Positions 24,252-35,455 of a stretch of DNA of 64,000 bases are shown here, piece by piece. The DNA comes from Emydura subglobosa (Eukaryota > Chordata > Testudines > Chelidae), in the NCBI GenBank assembly GCA_007922225.1, contig ML679954.1, forward strand, positions 24,077,003 to 24,141,002, written 5' to 3'. The notes below the pieces were generated by a model. It saw only the letters and a list, made by a program, of their open reading frames with translations. It had not been told where the DNA came from and made no database searches. The first letter of the stretch is position 1, and each line of letters starts with the position of its first letter. Made by a program: the position numbers and the translations under genes.

Positions 24252-25755
24252 ATGGCCAGAGTCAAGCAACATAGCTTGTGTGTTTTATTTATAAAATTCC
24301 TTGCCACAATTCTGCTGAATCGTCTTATGCAACATATTGAACAAGGGCTCTTTCCTGAGAGTCAGTGTGGCTTCAGCAAAGGTCCTGGGACCATAGACAT
24401 GGTGTTTGCAACTCATCATCTTCAGGAGAAATGCCTGGAACAGAACTCCAACCTGTATATGACTTTCATTGACCTGACAAAAGCATTTGATACAGTCAGT
24501 TGGGAGGGCCTTTGGAAGACCATGGCAAAATTCGGTTGCCAGGAGAAATTCATCTCAATGGTTTGACAATTTCATGATGGCATGCTCGCTCCTGTTATGA
24601 ATGATGGTGAGTCATCTGACCCATTCTCAGTCACCAATGGAGTCAAGCAGGGCTGTGTGTTAGAGCCCAAACTCTCTTCAGTATGATGTTCTCTGCCACA
24701 CTTACAGATGCCTTTCCTGACTGTGACATCAGGATTGGCATAAGATACTGGACTGATGGCAAGCTTTTCAATCTGCAGAGACTACAGGCAAAGACGAAGG
24801 TTTGGGAAGTGATTGATCTTCTGCTTGCTGAATGCCAAATCTGAGTCTGATATGCAGCAGAGTATGGACTACTTCTCTTCAGCTTGTGACAATTTTGGTC
24901 TCACAATCAACATCAAGAAGACAGAAGTGATGTGCCAGTCTCCACAAGGGAAGCCTTATGTACAGCCCACTATCAGAGTGAATGGCCAAATCCTCCAGGC
25001 AGTGGACAAGTTCAACTGCCTCGGCAGTACACTGTCATGTGCAGTTCACATCGATGATGAAATCAATACCAGAATTGCCAAAGCAAGTGTGACCTTTAGC
25101 AGCCTACGTGCAAATGTGTGGGAGCGCAGAGGCATTAGTCAACAAACAAACTGAAGGTCTATAAAGCCATTGTGTTGCCAACTTTGATGAACGCATGTGA
25201 AACCTGGACGGTGTACAGACGCCATGTTATGAAGCTGAATCACTTTCATATTGCCTGTCTGAGAAAACTGATGGCAATAAGATGGCAATACAAGGTTCCA
25301 TATACTGAGGTTGCCATATGGGCAGGCATTCCAAGCATCCATACTCTGTTGATGAAATCACAGATGCGATGGGCAGGCCATGTCACCAGAATGTCAGATG
25401 AGGGACTGCCAAAGATGATCTTTTATGGCGAGCTAAAGGAGGGAAAGCGCTCTCAAGGAGGCCAGAAGAAATGTTTCAAAGACTCCCTCATCTTATCCTT
25501 TGGGAAGATCTCACTCAGGATAGTGCTACCTGGCAAAGTCTCATCCCTGCTGGAGCCACAGTCTATGAGCAGAGGAGAACTTCTGAGGTAGAGCAGAAGC
25601 GCCAGCAGTGTAAGTCTCACAGCAACAGCGTGTCCTCTGTTAATCAAATAACCCATAGCGGTGTCTCTTGTTCAGTGTGCCTCAGACAGTTCAAAGCTCA
25701 AATTGGCCTAATCAGCCACTCATGTGTTCACAGAAACCAAACCAATCAGTGATGT
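24252..25755 (+). mobile_element. LINE relic: reverse transcriptase and C-terminal C2H2 zinc finger
   Basis: A broken non-LTR retrotransposon polymerase, truncated at its 5' side just before the fingers. In order: ILLNRL...PESQCGF (24310-24370), catalytic motif A FIDLTKAFDTV (from 24465), NGVKQGCVL (about 24635-24662), then the position of the F-A-D-D box (24811-24837), where the reading is LLLAEC and a frame is lost. Next are FGLTI..KKTEVM (24893-24930), FNCLGSTLS (about 25013-25040), NVWERRGIS (about 25112-25138), ACETWTVYRRH (25195-25227), RWAGHVTRM (25371-25397) and GKRSQGGQKK (25443-25470). A finger C-x2-C-x12-H-x3-H at 25669-25731 follows, and the frame ends at 25752. Three or more frameshifts and in-frame stops separate the pieces. 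The clade is not assigned. Confidence 0.88.
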
Positions 25756-26104
25756 CATGGCATGACTCTGGCCACTGATATTGCTTTACTCTTAAAACAC
25801 TGGGCTCTCTTTACTCTACGTATATTATATATATACACACACACATACATAATACAGTGATGCATTAAAGTAATTCTGTCTTTACCTGCACCAATATAAA
25901 TCAGGACTAACTCAATGGAAACCAAAGAGAAGAATCAGGCCCTATAAATGTTAATGTTAAAATAGAAAACTAATATTAGAAAGTTGTCTGTTGGAGATGT
26001 AAAGTATTTTGTGTGTCTCACTATTGTGATCCTGACAGATGTAACAGGAATATGAAGTATTCTAGAAAGCAAAACAATTAATGTTATTTATCAATCTATG
26101 GGAC
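25756..26104. other. LINE 3' flank, (TA)/(CA) microsatellite and short dispersed repeat
   Basis: TATATTATATATATACACACACACATACAT at 25818-25850 is a microsatellite, possibly seeded at the LINE 3' end. 25880-25945 (CAATATAAATCAGGACTAACTC...CAGGCCC) is a copy of the class of short dispersed repeat seen at 19370. Confidence 0.55.
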
Positions 26105-26277
26105 TTCACGGGAAATTGGAAGTGAAAAAAATTGCGGGATTTTTCTGGGGTTTTTGTCAGTAAAAATCTGAAAAGTGATTTTTTCCCCAGTTTTTCATAA
26201 AAAACAGAAAATTTTGAATCAGAAAATTTTTGGTTTAGAAAAAAAAGTTTAAACAGAAAATTTTCAACCAGCTCTAC
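26105..26277. mobile_element. AT-rich DNA-transposon-like repeat, GAAAATTTTC type
   Basis: Rich in AGAAAATTTT units and ending in TTTTCAACCAGCTCTA, the complement of TAGAGCTGGTTGAAAA. The same edge opens the repeat at 32198. Likely a non-autonomous DNA transposon with a TAGAGCTGGT terminus; only one edge is clear here. Confidence 0.6.
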
Positions 26278-26589
26278 TCTTTACCTGTCTACTTTTATCA
26301 TGCCTATCACCATGCAGTTTGCTCTGCCCCTCATATACTCCATTCCCTCCCTCAATTCAGATACTTTTGATAAAATTATCAATTTTAAGATTTAAGAGTT
26401 TATATGCACGTTCAGTTTAAGAGATCTAATTCTGATGTCAAGATACGCAGTTAACTTCCACTATATTTGTTGGAATTAGGAGAAATTCAGTGATAAAATA
26501 CACTTTAATGTCTTTAAAAATTATAGGATTAACAACATACAATAACTCAGGCAGTGGCAAGCCAGATGCCAGTAGCATCATTTCATGAA

Positions 26590-27085
26590 TTTCTGTACTT
26601 GCTCTCTCCCCACTGGTTCTTCTCTCTCCACATCCAGTTAAAGTTTCTTATTCTTGCCTTCAAAGTCGTGCATTACTCCCTCTACCCCCACCTATCCAAC
26701 TTTGTCTCCTTTCATCTTGCCCCCTTTCCCATTCCCTACGTTCGGGCAGCTTCAACACAATGCGTCCCCACTTCACCCACCACTGTCTATGCTTTCTTCT
26801 GTGCTGCCTTTCATAGGAATGCCTTTCCTGAGCTGATCCATTAGGGCACTTCCCTCAGTGACTCTCCCCTACAGTGACACTGTAGAAGGTAGATGGTAAA
26901 TTGAAGGATATTTGTTCTAATTTAAAAAATATTGCATCACCACTTATTTGCTTATTTGCTGAGCCTATTTCCCCCAACCTTGGTTTGCCTGCTCACTGGG
27001 ACCGTTACTTCCTTCCTATATGTTCAGTGCCTAATATAATGCAGGTGCTACCAGAAGAAAAAATACTAATACTACAATTTGGAAT
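26590..27085 (+). mobile_element. L2/L3-type LINE relic: RT C-terminus and tail
   Basis: SPHWFFSLHIQLKFLILAFK followed by HYSLYPHLSNFVS (about 26605-26705) corresponds to the LHWLPxxxRIxFKxLxLxFKxLHxxxPxYLS region at the C-terminus of L2/L3-type reverse transcriptases. The following frame keeps the spacing of the P-rich and F.RAA..WN segment (CAAFHRNAFPELI). After the stop, TGTTCAGTGCCTAATATAATGCAGGTGCTACC (27020-27050) resembles the family's 3' tail. Dead fragment. Confidence 0.68.
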
Positions 27086-28904
27086 GACCTAAACTATTCA
27101 GCTGTACCTGCACATAGGGATAGTCCTCCTAACATTTGATTGGTCTGCGAGAAATATAATAGAGTATCATGGGACAGACACATCAGAATCTATTACTACT
27201 TGTGAGGGGGAAAAGGCACATTTTTCCTTTGGTATGATCACACAGCAGGTTGACAATTAATGTCTGATTGTAATCTTTCCAATGCAAAAAGACATTTCTC
27301 TGCTTGTGGTGAACAACGGCTACATTTTGTACTTGCAGTTGGTTTTAGTGAAGGATTAATTAGCTCGCAGCTTTCTTTGTGAGAACATGTCAGAACTTTC
27401 TCTGAGAGGAATCTAGAAGCATTCAGAAAACAGCAATAGCTTTAATAAATCATGAACTGCAACTTGTGAGAGCCAAAAATGCTCAGCAGTTCAATGTTGT
27501 GGGGAAAAAAAGAGTAGCAAGAGAGAGAATAACAGCTTAGTCAAGAGTTAAGAACACTGAGCCATATCACTCCTTTCTTTGCAAAGTACTCAAAAGGGAA
27601 ACAATTACTTCTAAGCTAATGCCAGAATGATGACACTGAGAGCCTGGCACATTCACCTGTGATGGATATAGTGGCCATTGATGGGTAATATCCCAATGAT
27701 CCCTTTGTCTTAACTGTGCATGTGCCCACCTCACTCACTTCCTTGTCTGGAGCAGAACTGGTGGATCATAATGTTGCAACGAGTATATTAAATTAATTTT
27801 GTAGGGGAACATGTTGCTGAGAGTAGCTTCAGACAGGCTCATCCCAACCTCTCAGTGGCTATGCTCCAGAGTTCATAGGGAACATCCAATTCTAGTTCAC
27901 ATGGAGAAGCCACCCCCAGCTCCAGGGTGGAGGTGAAGAAGTAGTCTGATGTCACAGGCCTTTCTGCACTGCACTTCAGACCCATTTACACACCACCAAT
28001 GGGAAGGGAGTCTTTAGGACATAGTTTGCTGAAATATTGCAGAATACACAAACCCGATAATACCACTGCTCCTCTCTTAGAGCTTGGTTTTCAGATATTC
28101 CCTGGATACACTCAAAATACTAATCAAGTTCTGAAAAACTAGTTTCAAAGAATGTGTTGAAAATCAAACATTTCTGAATCAGTCAAAAGTGAAGGTCACA
28201 CCCTCCTCACAAGTCAATAGGTCAGATTCAGTTATCTGCATGTAACACCATTGAATTTGCTCTGTGCGGAGATAGCGTTATAAGATAAGGCAGAATTTAA
28301 CTGTGTTTTTCAACTTTGGGAAGAACAAACCATTGCTAGAGAGAGCTCATAAGAATCTTTGTACTCTCAAAATGAGAGGAATAAAGGGATAGTTACTAAG
28401 AATAGTCAACATAGACCATCTTCTGGAAAAAAGCGACATATTGGTAAGAGCCTGTGACTGATACAAAAATATCACCCTGTGCTGGTTGTGAGAGAAAAAA
28501 TAGCAGACTCGGATTCTGAAATATACTACGAGCTCTGTACGTTTTGGAATTCTACCACAAGTTTTTACAGGACATGGCTTTTTGAAAACAAAATCAATAC
28601 CTTCCCAGGCCACCATGTAATGCAGTTAGCAGTTTATTATATTTTATTCCTCTTTTCTCTAATGTAAATTTTGATGTTTGTAGAACACAGCAATAAAGAT
28701 AAATAATAATAAATAATGAGTTACGACTAATATTATATTGATATGTTTGTGATTCTTGTCTGTTCCAAGTTCTAGAGATCACCATTCTCAATTAGCTAGC
28801 CTTTCTCTTGAGGAAGGAAAAATGTGTGTGTCTTCCTAAATATATAGAGGCAAGAGGGGTATTGAGAATGTAAACTACATAGAGGATGAAGTTGGATGTC
28901 ACAT
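27086..28904. other. Non-coding, nothing recognised
   Basis: AT-rich sequence with short frames only. GTCAGATTCAGTTATCTGCATG...ACACCATTGAATTTG at about 28220-28260 is a weak copy of the short dispersed repeats. Confidence 0.5.
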
Positions 28905-28995
28905 TGTTTTACTTCGTTATCTTAATGATGAATATCAGTGCTGTAACCACCTTGGCCATCTGGTCCTAATTACTGCCCTGACAAATACCAAATAG
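28905..28995 (+). repeat. Repeat unit shared with 22380-22440
   Basis: See 22380. The similar part runs from about 28915 (TTATCTTAATGATGAATATCA) to CCAAATAG at 28990. Confidence 0.6.
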
Positions 28996-29374
28996 TTTTA
29001 GCGCACACAACGCTGATATTGTTACCAACAAACAGATTCAATCTGGATAAATGCAAGCTAATACATCTGGAAGATGGGGAATAATCAAAACATAGTTGTC
29101 TGAGAGGCAGCCACTGAGATTTACATCTTGCCTGTTACATACAGCACCATTTTGTAGTAGAGTGAAGTTAATCAACAGCCAATACTGCGGGCTATTGGAA
29201 AGTGTAGCTGTGACATTCAACTGTTTCTCTTCTCCCAGAGCCAAAATAGTAAATGCTAAGAACAATGCAGAAAGAGCTCTGAAAGGAATATAAACCCTTA
29301 TGCTTTAGGGCTTAAACCAATCTCTAATTTATTAGGAGACTTTTCTAGGGGCAGAGTCTCTCATATCTGCTTAC

Positions 29375-29450
29375 TGTGGAGTTTCCCATACTTTCTATAA
29401 AGCATCTGGTGCTGGCCAGTGTTGGAGAAAGGATATTGGGCTGCAGATCT
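29375..29450 (+). mobile_element. Diverged CR1-type 3' tail fragment
   Basis: CATCTGGTGCTGGCCAGTGTTGGAGAAAGGATATTGGGCTGCAGA matches the CR1 tail of 21525-21633 (CACCTGGCACTTGCCACCATTGGAAGACAGGATACTGGGCTAGA) with many changes. It is truncated at the right. Confidence 0.6.
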
Positions 29451-30905
29451 GAAGAATTGCCTCACCACATATGTCCCAGTGTTTCCCTCCCAGGGGTTGG
29501 GGCCAACAGATCTGTGCTGTACTTGTATTCCGTTGTCCGATCCCTGACATTCCTTCGTCCCATCTATAAACGACCTTCCATGGTCCTGTACAGACTGTTA
29601 CTATCTATCACAGCTTTGTGGCATGCAGGGTGTGTGTGTGCGGCTCTGTTTCCTGGCTGTTTCTACTGCAGAAGAAACATGACATTTCCATTCTGCTTTG
29701 GCTTGCATGCCTGCAGAGGGAGCCAGAGAACTTGGCAGTTTAGGAATATCTAATCTGAACATATGTCTCAATTCAGTAGTTCATTAAATTATATGATATG
29801 TCATTGGTAATAAACAGAGATAACTAAAAATCACAATTTTACAAGGTTTTCATAAAATATCAATGTATAAGGCAATATAAGAATCTTTTCCCCATATAAT
29901 TCACTGCTCATTTTCAGTGGTTCAGAATTCTTGAATAATCCTTATTCTGGATTTTATCAAAGGATTTTTTTTTTCCGATTTTGGAGAAGGCTTAACAAGA
30001 ATAATTTTATGGCAATACGTTTGGAAGAAAATGTGTAAGATTGTAATTGAGACACCCTGACATTTTCCAAAACATTGTGGAAGAAAATTGGAACACATGA
30101 TAGATTTGTGAATTCTCACTGCAGCAGTCATTTATTTCTCAACATTTAAACTTTAAATATGAGAACAAAGAATGGGAACAGCCAAGTAAAAAGCCTCACC
30201 AGAAAAGAACATCTGCAAAGTTCTGTGAAAAAATGCACAAATGTTATGAATTAAGTATTTTTGGACCCCCTTTTAGTGCGGCACAATTTCACACTCAGCA
30301 GTACTGTAAGGAATATCAAAATATTTCAGTTCTAAAAAGCAAAAAAATCTACTACTTTTATGGAAATAATCAATAAAATGTATCATTAGCAATCAAATAA
30401 GTAAATACAATGTATTGCATGCTGGTATAAGAAAGAAAATAAATGGACATTAACATCTGATCAGATAAATAAATAATGAAACTTGCAGTGGTAAATGTTC
30501 AATATAATGCACAAAGAATTGCAACTTACCACTTCAGCATACAACTTTCATTGTGGCTACAGAGGATTTTGTTGAGAAGTGGTAGGGACCAATGAAGTAA
30601 AACTAGTGAATCCTTCGTTGAAATTAATAGCAAACAGACAAGTTGCCAGTCCAAACCTGAACATCTTTCTAAACAGAGCCTTAAAAAAAAGAAAGTTCTT
30701 GACTTAAACTAATCCTTTTCTGAAATCCCCCAAACAAGACACGGAGTACAACCAATTGGGTGCTAGCCCATGAATGGGGCTTCTATGTGCTATAATAATT
30801 TTTATTAATTGTATAATGATAAGATGATAATTTTCATAAGATAATTAATGGCCAATACTGAAAGTGTTCCTGATGACCAAAGTTGGTGTCTTCTGTTATG
30901 TTGAG
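29451..30905. other. Non-coding, nothing recognised
   Basis: A 125-residue plus-strand frame (29376-29753) starts inside the CR1 tail and has no recognised domain. The rest is AT-rich. Confidence 0.45.
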
Positions 30906-32160
30906 TTATAGACTTGTAGAAATGTAAGGCTGGAGCGGACCTTGACAGGTCATTAAATCCAGCCCCTTGTGCTGAGGCAGGATTAAGCAAACCTGGATCA
31001 TCCCTGGCAGGCGTTTGTCCAACCTGTTAAAAACCTCCAGTGCTAGCAATTTCACAACCTCTCTTGGAAGCCTATTTCAGAACTTAACTACCCCTATAGT
31101 TAGGGGAAAACGACTTTCTAATACGTAACCTAAATCTCCATTGGTGCAGGTTAAGCACATTACTTCTTGTACTACCTTCAGTGGACATTGAGAATGACTG
31201 ATCACAGTCCTCTTTGTAACAGCCCTTAACATATTTGAATACTTATTAGGTCCCTTCAGTCTTCATTTTTCTAGACTAAATATGCCCAATTTTTTTAACC
31301 TTTCATCATAGATCAGTTTTTCCAAACCTTTATCATCATTTTTGTTGCTGTCCTCTGGATTCTCTCCAATTCATCCACATCTTTCCTAAAGTATGGTGTC
31401 CAGAACTGGACACAGTATTGGCCTTACCTAGTGCCGAATAGCATGGGACAAGTCCCTCCCTTATTTTACATGTGACACTACTGTTAATACATTCCAGCAT
31501 TATATTAGCCTTTTTCACAACTGCATCATATTGGTGACTCATATTTGATGTATGATCCCTATAAACCCCAAATCCCATTCAACAATACTTAGCCAGTTAT
31601 TCCCCATTTTGTAGTTGCACATTTGATTTTTCCTTCTAAGTGTAGTACTTGTACTTGTCTTTATTGAGTTTCATCTTGTTCACTACAGATTAACTCTCTA
31701 ATTTGTCAAGGTCATTTTTAATTCTAATCCTTTCCTCGAAGTGCTTGCAACTCCTTTCAGCTTGGTGTTATCTGCAAATTTTCACACACTCTACTCCATT
31801 ATCCAAGTCATCCATGAAAATATTGAATAGTATTGGACCCGGTACTGACCTCTGTGGGACCTTAATAAATACACTCTCTCACTCTGAGAGCAAACCATTG
31901 ATAATTAACTACTCCTTGAGTACCGTATTTTAACCAGTTATGTACCCACTATATAGTAATTTCATCTAGACGACGTTTCCCTAGCTTGCTTATGAGAATG
32001 TCACATGGGATTGTGTCCAAAGCCTTATTAAAATCAAAATCTATCACATTTTCTGCTTACCCGCATTCTCTACACTGGTATCCCTGTCAAAGAAAGAAAT
32101 TAGGCTGATTTGGCATGATTTGTTCATGACAAATCCATGCTGGCGATTACTTAAAATCTT
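30906..32160 (-). mobile_element. CR1 LINE, 1.25 kb, reverse transcriptase C-terminus and 3' end
   Basis: The left edge, TAGACTTGTAGAAATGTAAGGCTGGAGCGGACCTTG, is the complement of a CR1 3' end. Going right, the order is that of an antisense CR1: CCAACCTGTTAAAAACCTCCAG, CCTTTCATCATAGATCAG, GTCCAGAACTGGACACAGTA, CATTATCCAAGTCATCCATGAA, GGACCCGGTACTGACC, ACAAATCCATGCTGG. On the minus strand, 31578-31336 translates to SNMSHQYDAVVKKAN...LVPCYSALGKA, the conserved piece after the catalytic part of CR1 polymerases. Other frames are broken. It is truncated at its 5' side near 32160, where another repeat begins. Confidence 0.9.
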
Positions 32161-32197
32161 AATTTGACCTCAGTGAGATTCCTTGCATGTGAGTGAG

Positions 32198-32595
32198 TAG
32201 AGCTGGTTAGGAATTTTTTGATGAAATGTTTTTTCATCTAAAAGTGCCAATTTGTCAAAACCAAAATTTTTTGGCAGAAAAAAAAAAGAGTTGATTTTTA
32301 CAAGTTTCTTGTTTTGATAAAAATGTGGGGAAAAAACTTTCTAAATTTTCAAAATATCCCATTTTTCATTGGAAAAAAATTGAATCTCAAAAAGTAACTG
32401 ATTATAAGAAAAAAATTCAAAATCAAACTAAAATATTTGTCTTGATCTCAGCTGAATTGTTTCCTTGGATTGACGGTTTATGACAATTTGAGATATTGAC
32501 TTTTTGTCTCTATTGTCCCAGGATTTTTTTTGTTGAAATCCTGGAAAGTTTTGCCAGGATAGGAAACCTGCTTTCTGCCCAGATCTCTAAGTAAA
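32198..32595. mobile_element. AT-rich DNA-transposon-like repeat, TAGAGCTGGTT terminus
   Basis: Starts TAGAGCTGGTTAGGAATTTT and continues with GAAAAxxTTTTC-type runs, as in 26105-26277. The right side ends near TTGTTGAAATCCTGG...CAGATCTCT. No coding capacity. Confidence 0.6.
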
Positions 32596-33169
32596 TGCTC
32601 TTCAAAGGCCTAAGCCTGCATTATTAAAGTCAGTGGAAGAAGGACTGGGGCCAATGTAAGTGCATGGATTCCAGCCATAAAGCAGATATAGCTGGGCTCA
32701 GGAAGTTCAGCCCAGTGTAGAGGGATCTTCCAATGGTATAGTGGAAGTGTTCAGGCTCTGCTCTAATATACATTGAGAAATGGAATCAGAAAAATAACAT
32801 ATCTTCATTCACGTCAATATTCTCTTCAGCATAATTCAACATTATAGTGGCCTAATTTCTTACTGTACACACAAAATGTACACAGTACTGTGTCTTTGAG
32901 GTTTTGTTAATCATGCATCATACACGTAATTCCTTTCTACTACACATCTCTTCTGTTTTATAGTAATTTGTCTTTGTTTTTACAAATAATCATTTGGCTT
33001 CTTCTGAACAGGTCTACTATTCACTTCCTAACTGGAAGATGCATTTGCCCTTTCAGAAACAGCAAGTTGAAGATGGATATGTCACACCTGGCCTCCAGAA
33101 GAAAGGATAGATTGCCAACACAGGTTTCAAAAGTAATTTGATCTCACTGAAGCAGGCTGTGACATTCAG
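32596..33169. other. Non-coding, nothing recognised
   Basis: AT-rich sequence; 32600-32660 (AAAGGCCTAAGCCTGCATTATTAAAGTCAGTGG) is a weak copy of the dispersed CATTGACTTCAATGGG-type repeat. Confidence 0.45.
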
Positions 33170-33245
33170 TTTACCTGGTCCTGCCACAGAGAAGGGGGCT
33201 GGACTTGACTTCTCAAGGTCCCTTCCAGCCCTATATTTCTACGGA
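33170..33245 (+). mobile_element. CR1 3' tail
   Basis: CAGAGAAGGGGGCTGGACTTGACTTCTCAAGGTCCCTTCCAGCCCTATATTTCTACG matches the CR1 terminus (GGACTAGATGACCTC...GGTCCCTTCCAACCCTRTATTCTATG). Confidence 0.85.
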
Positions 33246-33527
33246 TTCCCTCCAACCCCTGCCCCTTTAAACACTGCTTTGGGAAAACAAAGCCATTTCT
33301 TGCTGCAATTGGGTGGAGAGGAGAAAATATCTTCAATTTGACACAATCTCTGAGGAAAGTTGTGTAGTTTGATAGAAATAGAACTGCTGGTGCAATGGAG
33401 ACATTTATTAGAGGATTGGTAGAAAGGTGCCCTTAAGAACTCATACACTATACTTATATTCATGCAGGGGAAGCCAGAGATTCTCTCATAGGCTACTCCT
33501 AGCCCACACACCACTGGCGGTAGTGAA

Positions 33528-34090
33528 TAGGGTACGTCTAGCTACATGCCTCGGTGAAAAGCAGGCAGCGTCCACACTGAAGTGTGTAGTACAAGTTCAG
33601 TGAAAGGTTCTGGCAGGAGGGAGACAGGGTAGAAAAGCTACAGCAGCCCCCTGCTCCAGGAGCCTGTTGTTGCAGGGAGGAAAGGGTCTGAAAGGGGAGA
33701 GGCATCTAGGAAAGGCTGCCTCCCCACCAACGGAGCCTTTCCCGCGCCAGAGTCTTTCCCTGCAGTATGGAAGGGCTCCAATGGCAGAGCCTTTTCCTGC
33801 TAGGGGAGTGTTTTCCTGTGGATGGGAAAGGCTTAAGCAGCAGGACACGATACTGCTACCAATAGAGAGATGGAGAGGCATGGCTTGGGTGATTAGAGAG
33901 CAGGTAGAGTACGTATGCTCAGTATACCCACACCCTTCAGATTTGTCTCGTCTTGACTTGCCTAGCCTTGCCTCACTGTCTACAGTTAGTTATTTATACC
34001 CGTGCCGGGGGGGGAGGGAAGTGGGGGGGCTACATGCATGTGCACTCTATTTGTTGCCAGAAGAAGTGTACAGTGTAGACAAAACTGAAG
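33528..34090. mobile_element. Probable non-autonomous DNA transposon, GGGTACGTCTA ends
   Basis: Left edge TAGGGTACGTCTAGCTACATG; right edge AGTGTAGACAAAACTG, loosely the complement of CAGTTTTGTCTACACT. GTCTAC-type ends recur in the MITEs of this window (2976, 38245, 41703, 45637). The interior is GC-rich. The 155-residue frame at 33667-34134 lies inside it and has no recognised domain. Confidence 0.5.
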
Positions 34091-34279
34091 TGCATCATTT
34101 TTCCAGAAGGATAAAGCTATTTACCCTATTGTAAGATATAGGATGTATAAGAAAACTAACTGACACGCTGTAAATAAAAGTGGGAACGCAAAGTGGAAAT
34201 TGAGGCCAATGTTCAAATGTTCTTTGCACTCACTATTACTAACAAATACAGCAGATGAAGTGGTCACATAAGTTTGTTC

Positions 34280-34935
34280 CTTTGTAAAAACCAAGGCCCT
34301 ACCAGGGCCAAGTGAGTGAGGCAGCCTCCCAGGATGCAAAGCTGCGGGGCCGGGGGGGGGGGAGGGGAGGAAGGGCAGAAAAATGGGGCAGGGCCCAGCT
34401 GTCAAGAGATGCTCTCCGAGGTGCTTCTTCACTGCTGCTCAGTCACTCCTGACTCTGCAGGCAGGGGCTGGCTCCAGAGGATGTTGCCAGCCGGCAATGG
34501 GCATTTTCTGGAGAGAGCAAGAGCATGCCAGGGGCACAGCTCAGAGCTGTGCTGCCCGCCCTGCCTGGGCGCTCCCAGCTGTGCAGTGGAGGCCTGACTC
34601 GGGCAGCAGGGCAGGGAGGTCTCCTGGGTAGCCAGCCAGCACCCCGGCTCCCGCAGCATGGAAAGCCAGGGGCCTGAGTGGACCAGGCGGCTCCCACCAG
34701 CTTCTGATCCACTGGTTCCTGGCAGGAGGTGACAGTTTTCAAATTCTGGGGTATTCCCTCCCTCCCCCAGAAGGCTGCCCCCACAGTTTGAAAACCTCTG
34801 TGCTAATTGAAAGACAGAAATTGGGGGGGTGGGAGGGGCACATGACCCATTGTGCCCTCCCCCAAACATGGCTTCTAGGGGGCACAAATATGCTTGCTTG
34901 CCCTGAGCACTAAAATGCCTAGTTACAACTCTGGT
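34280..34935. repeat. GC-rich interspersed repeat, unclassified
   Basis: Markedly GC-rich block with a G-run at about 34350-34372. It ends CTTGCCCTGAGCACTAAAATGCCTAGTTACAACTCTGGTA. Inside, at about 34727-34799, facing TTTTCAAATTCTGGGG and CCCACAGTTTGAAAACCTCTG look like the ends of a small hAT-type insertion. The open frames on both strands (up to 176 residues at 34429-34959) are antisense products of GC richness. Confidence 0.5.
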
Positions 34936-35299
34936 AAAGACAGATTCAAATGTAAGCAAAAAAAATCTGGAAATTAAATTTACAAATAATGAGTTGTCAA
35001 CCAGAATTCAGGACATGTCCATGTCTAAAGAGCAAGGCTCAGTCTTGAAAAACGGAGTTGATGAAAGATTTGGAAATGGGTGCCATAGAGTGAAATCAAG
35101 ATAGCTATCCAAGATCACAGTAATTGAATACAAAGGGAGAGGTCTATACATCCAGCATATTTTCAGTTTGCTAAAGTCATGCATAGAAGAGAGATGCCCA
35201 ACTGAAGGAAAGCTGAGTAGTTTGTCATCACAGAATATATGAGACATTGATTGAATGGTAGTGTTCATGTGTTATCAGCACTTTGGAAAATCATTCAGT

Positions 35300-35455
35300 G
35301 CACAAGTTCTGCCTTTCTGTATCCTCAAAAAGCTTTTCTTTCTCACCAACAGAAGTTGGTCCAATAAAAGATATTACCTCAGCTACCTTTTCTCACCAAT
35401 ATCCTGAGACCAACACAGTTATAACACTTCATATACCCCCAAAACGAATCTTGGT
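35300..35455 (+). repeat. Interspersed repeat shared with 20640-20760
   Basis: Carries the same 27 bases at 35338-35364, then AATAAAAGATATTACCTCAGC...CCAATATCCTGAGACCAACACAG. This copy is longer than the one at 20640. Confidence 0.7.

Noticed and set aside
31703..31933. Plus-strand frame at 31703-31933
   Set aside because: It is the antisense of the minus-strand CR1 reverse transcriptase relic.
33667..34134. 155-residue plus-strand open frame
   Set aside because: It lies inside a transposon-like repeat with GTCTAC ends and has no recognisable domain.
34429..34959. 176-residue minus-strand open frame
   Set aside because: It sits in a GC-rich repeat with overlapping long frames on both strands, which is expected from composition alone; no motif is present.
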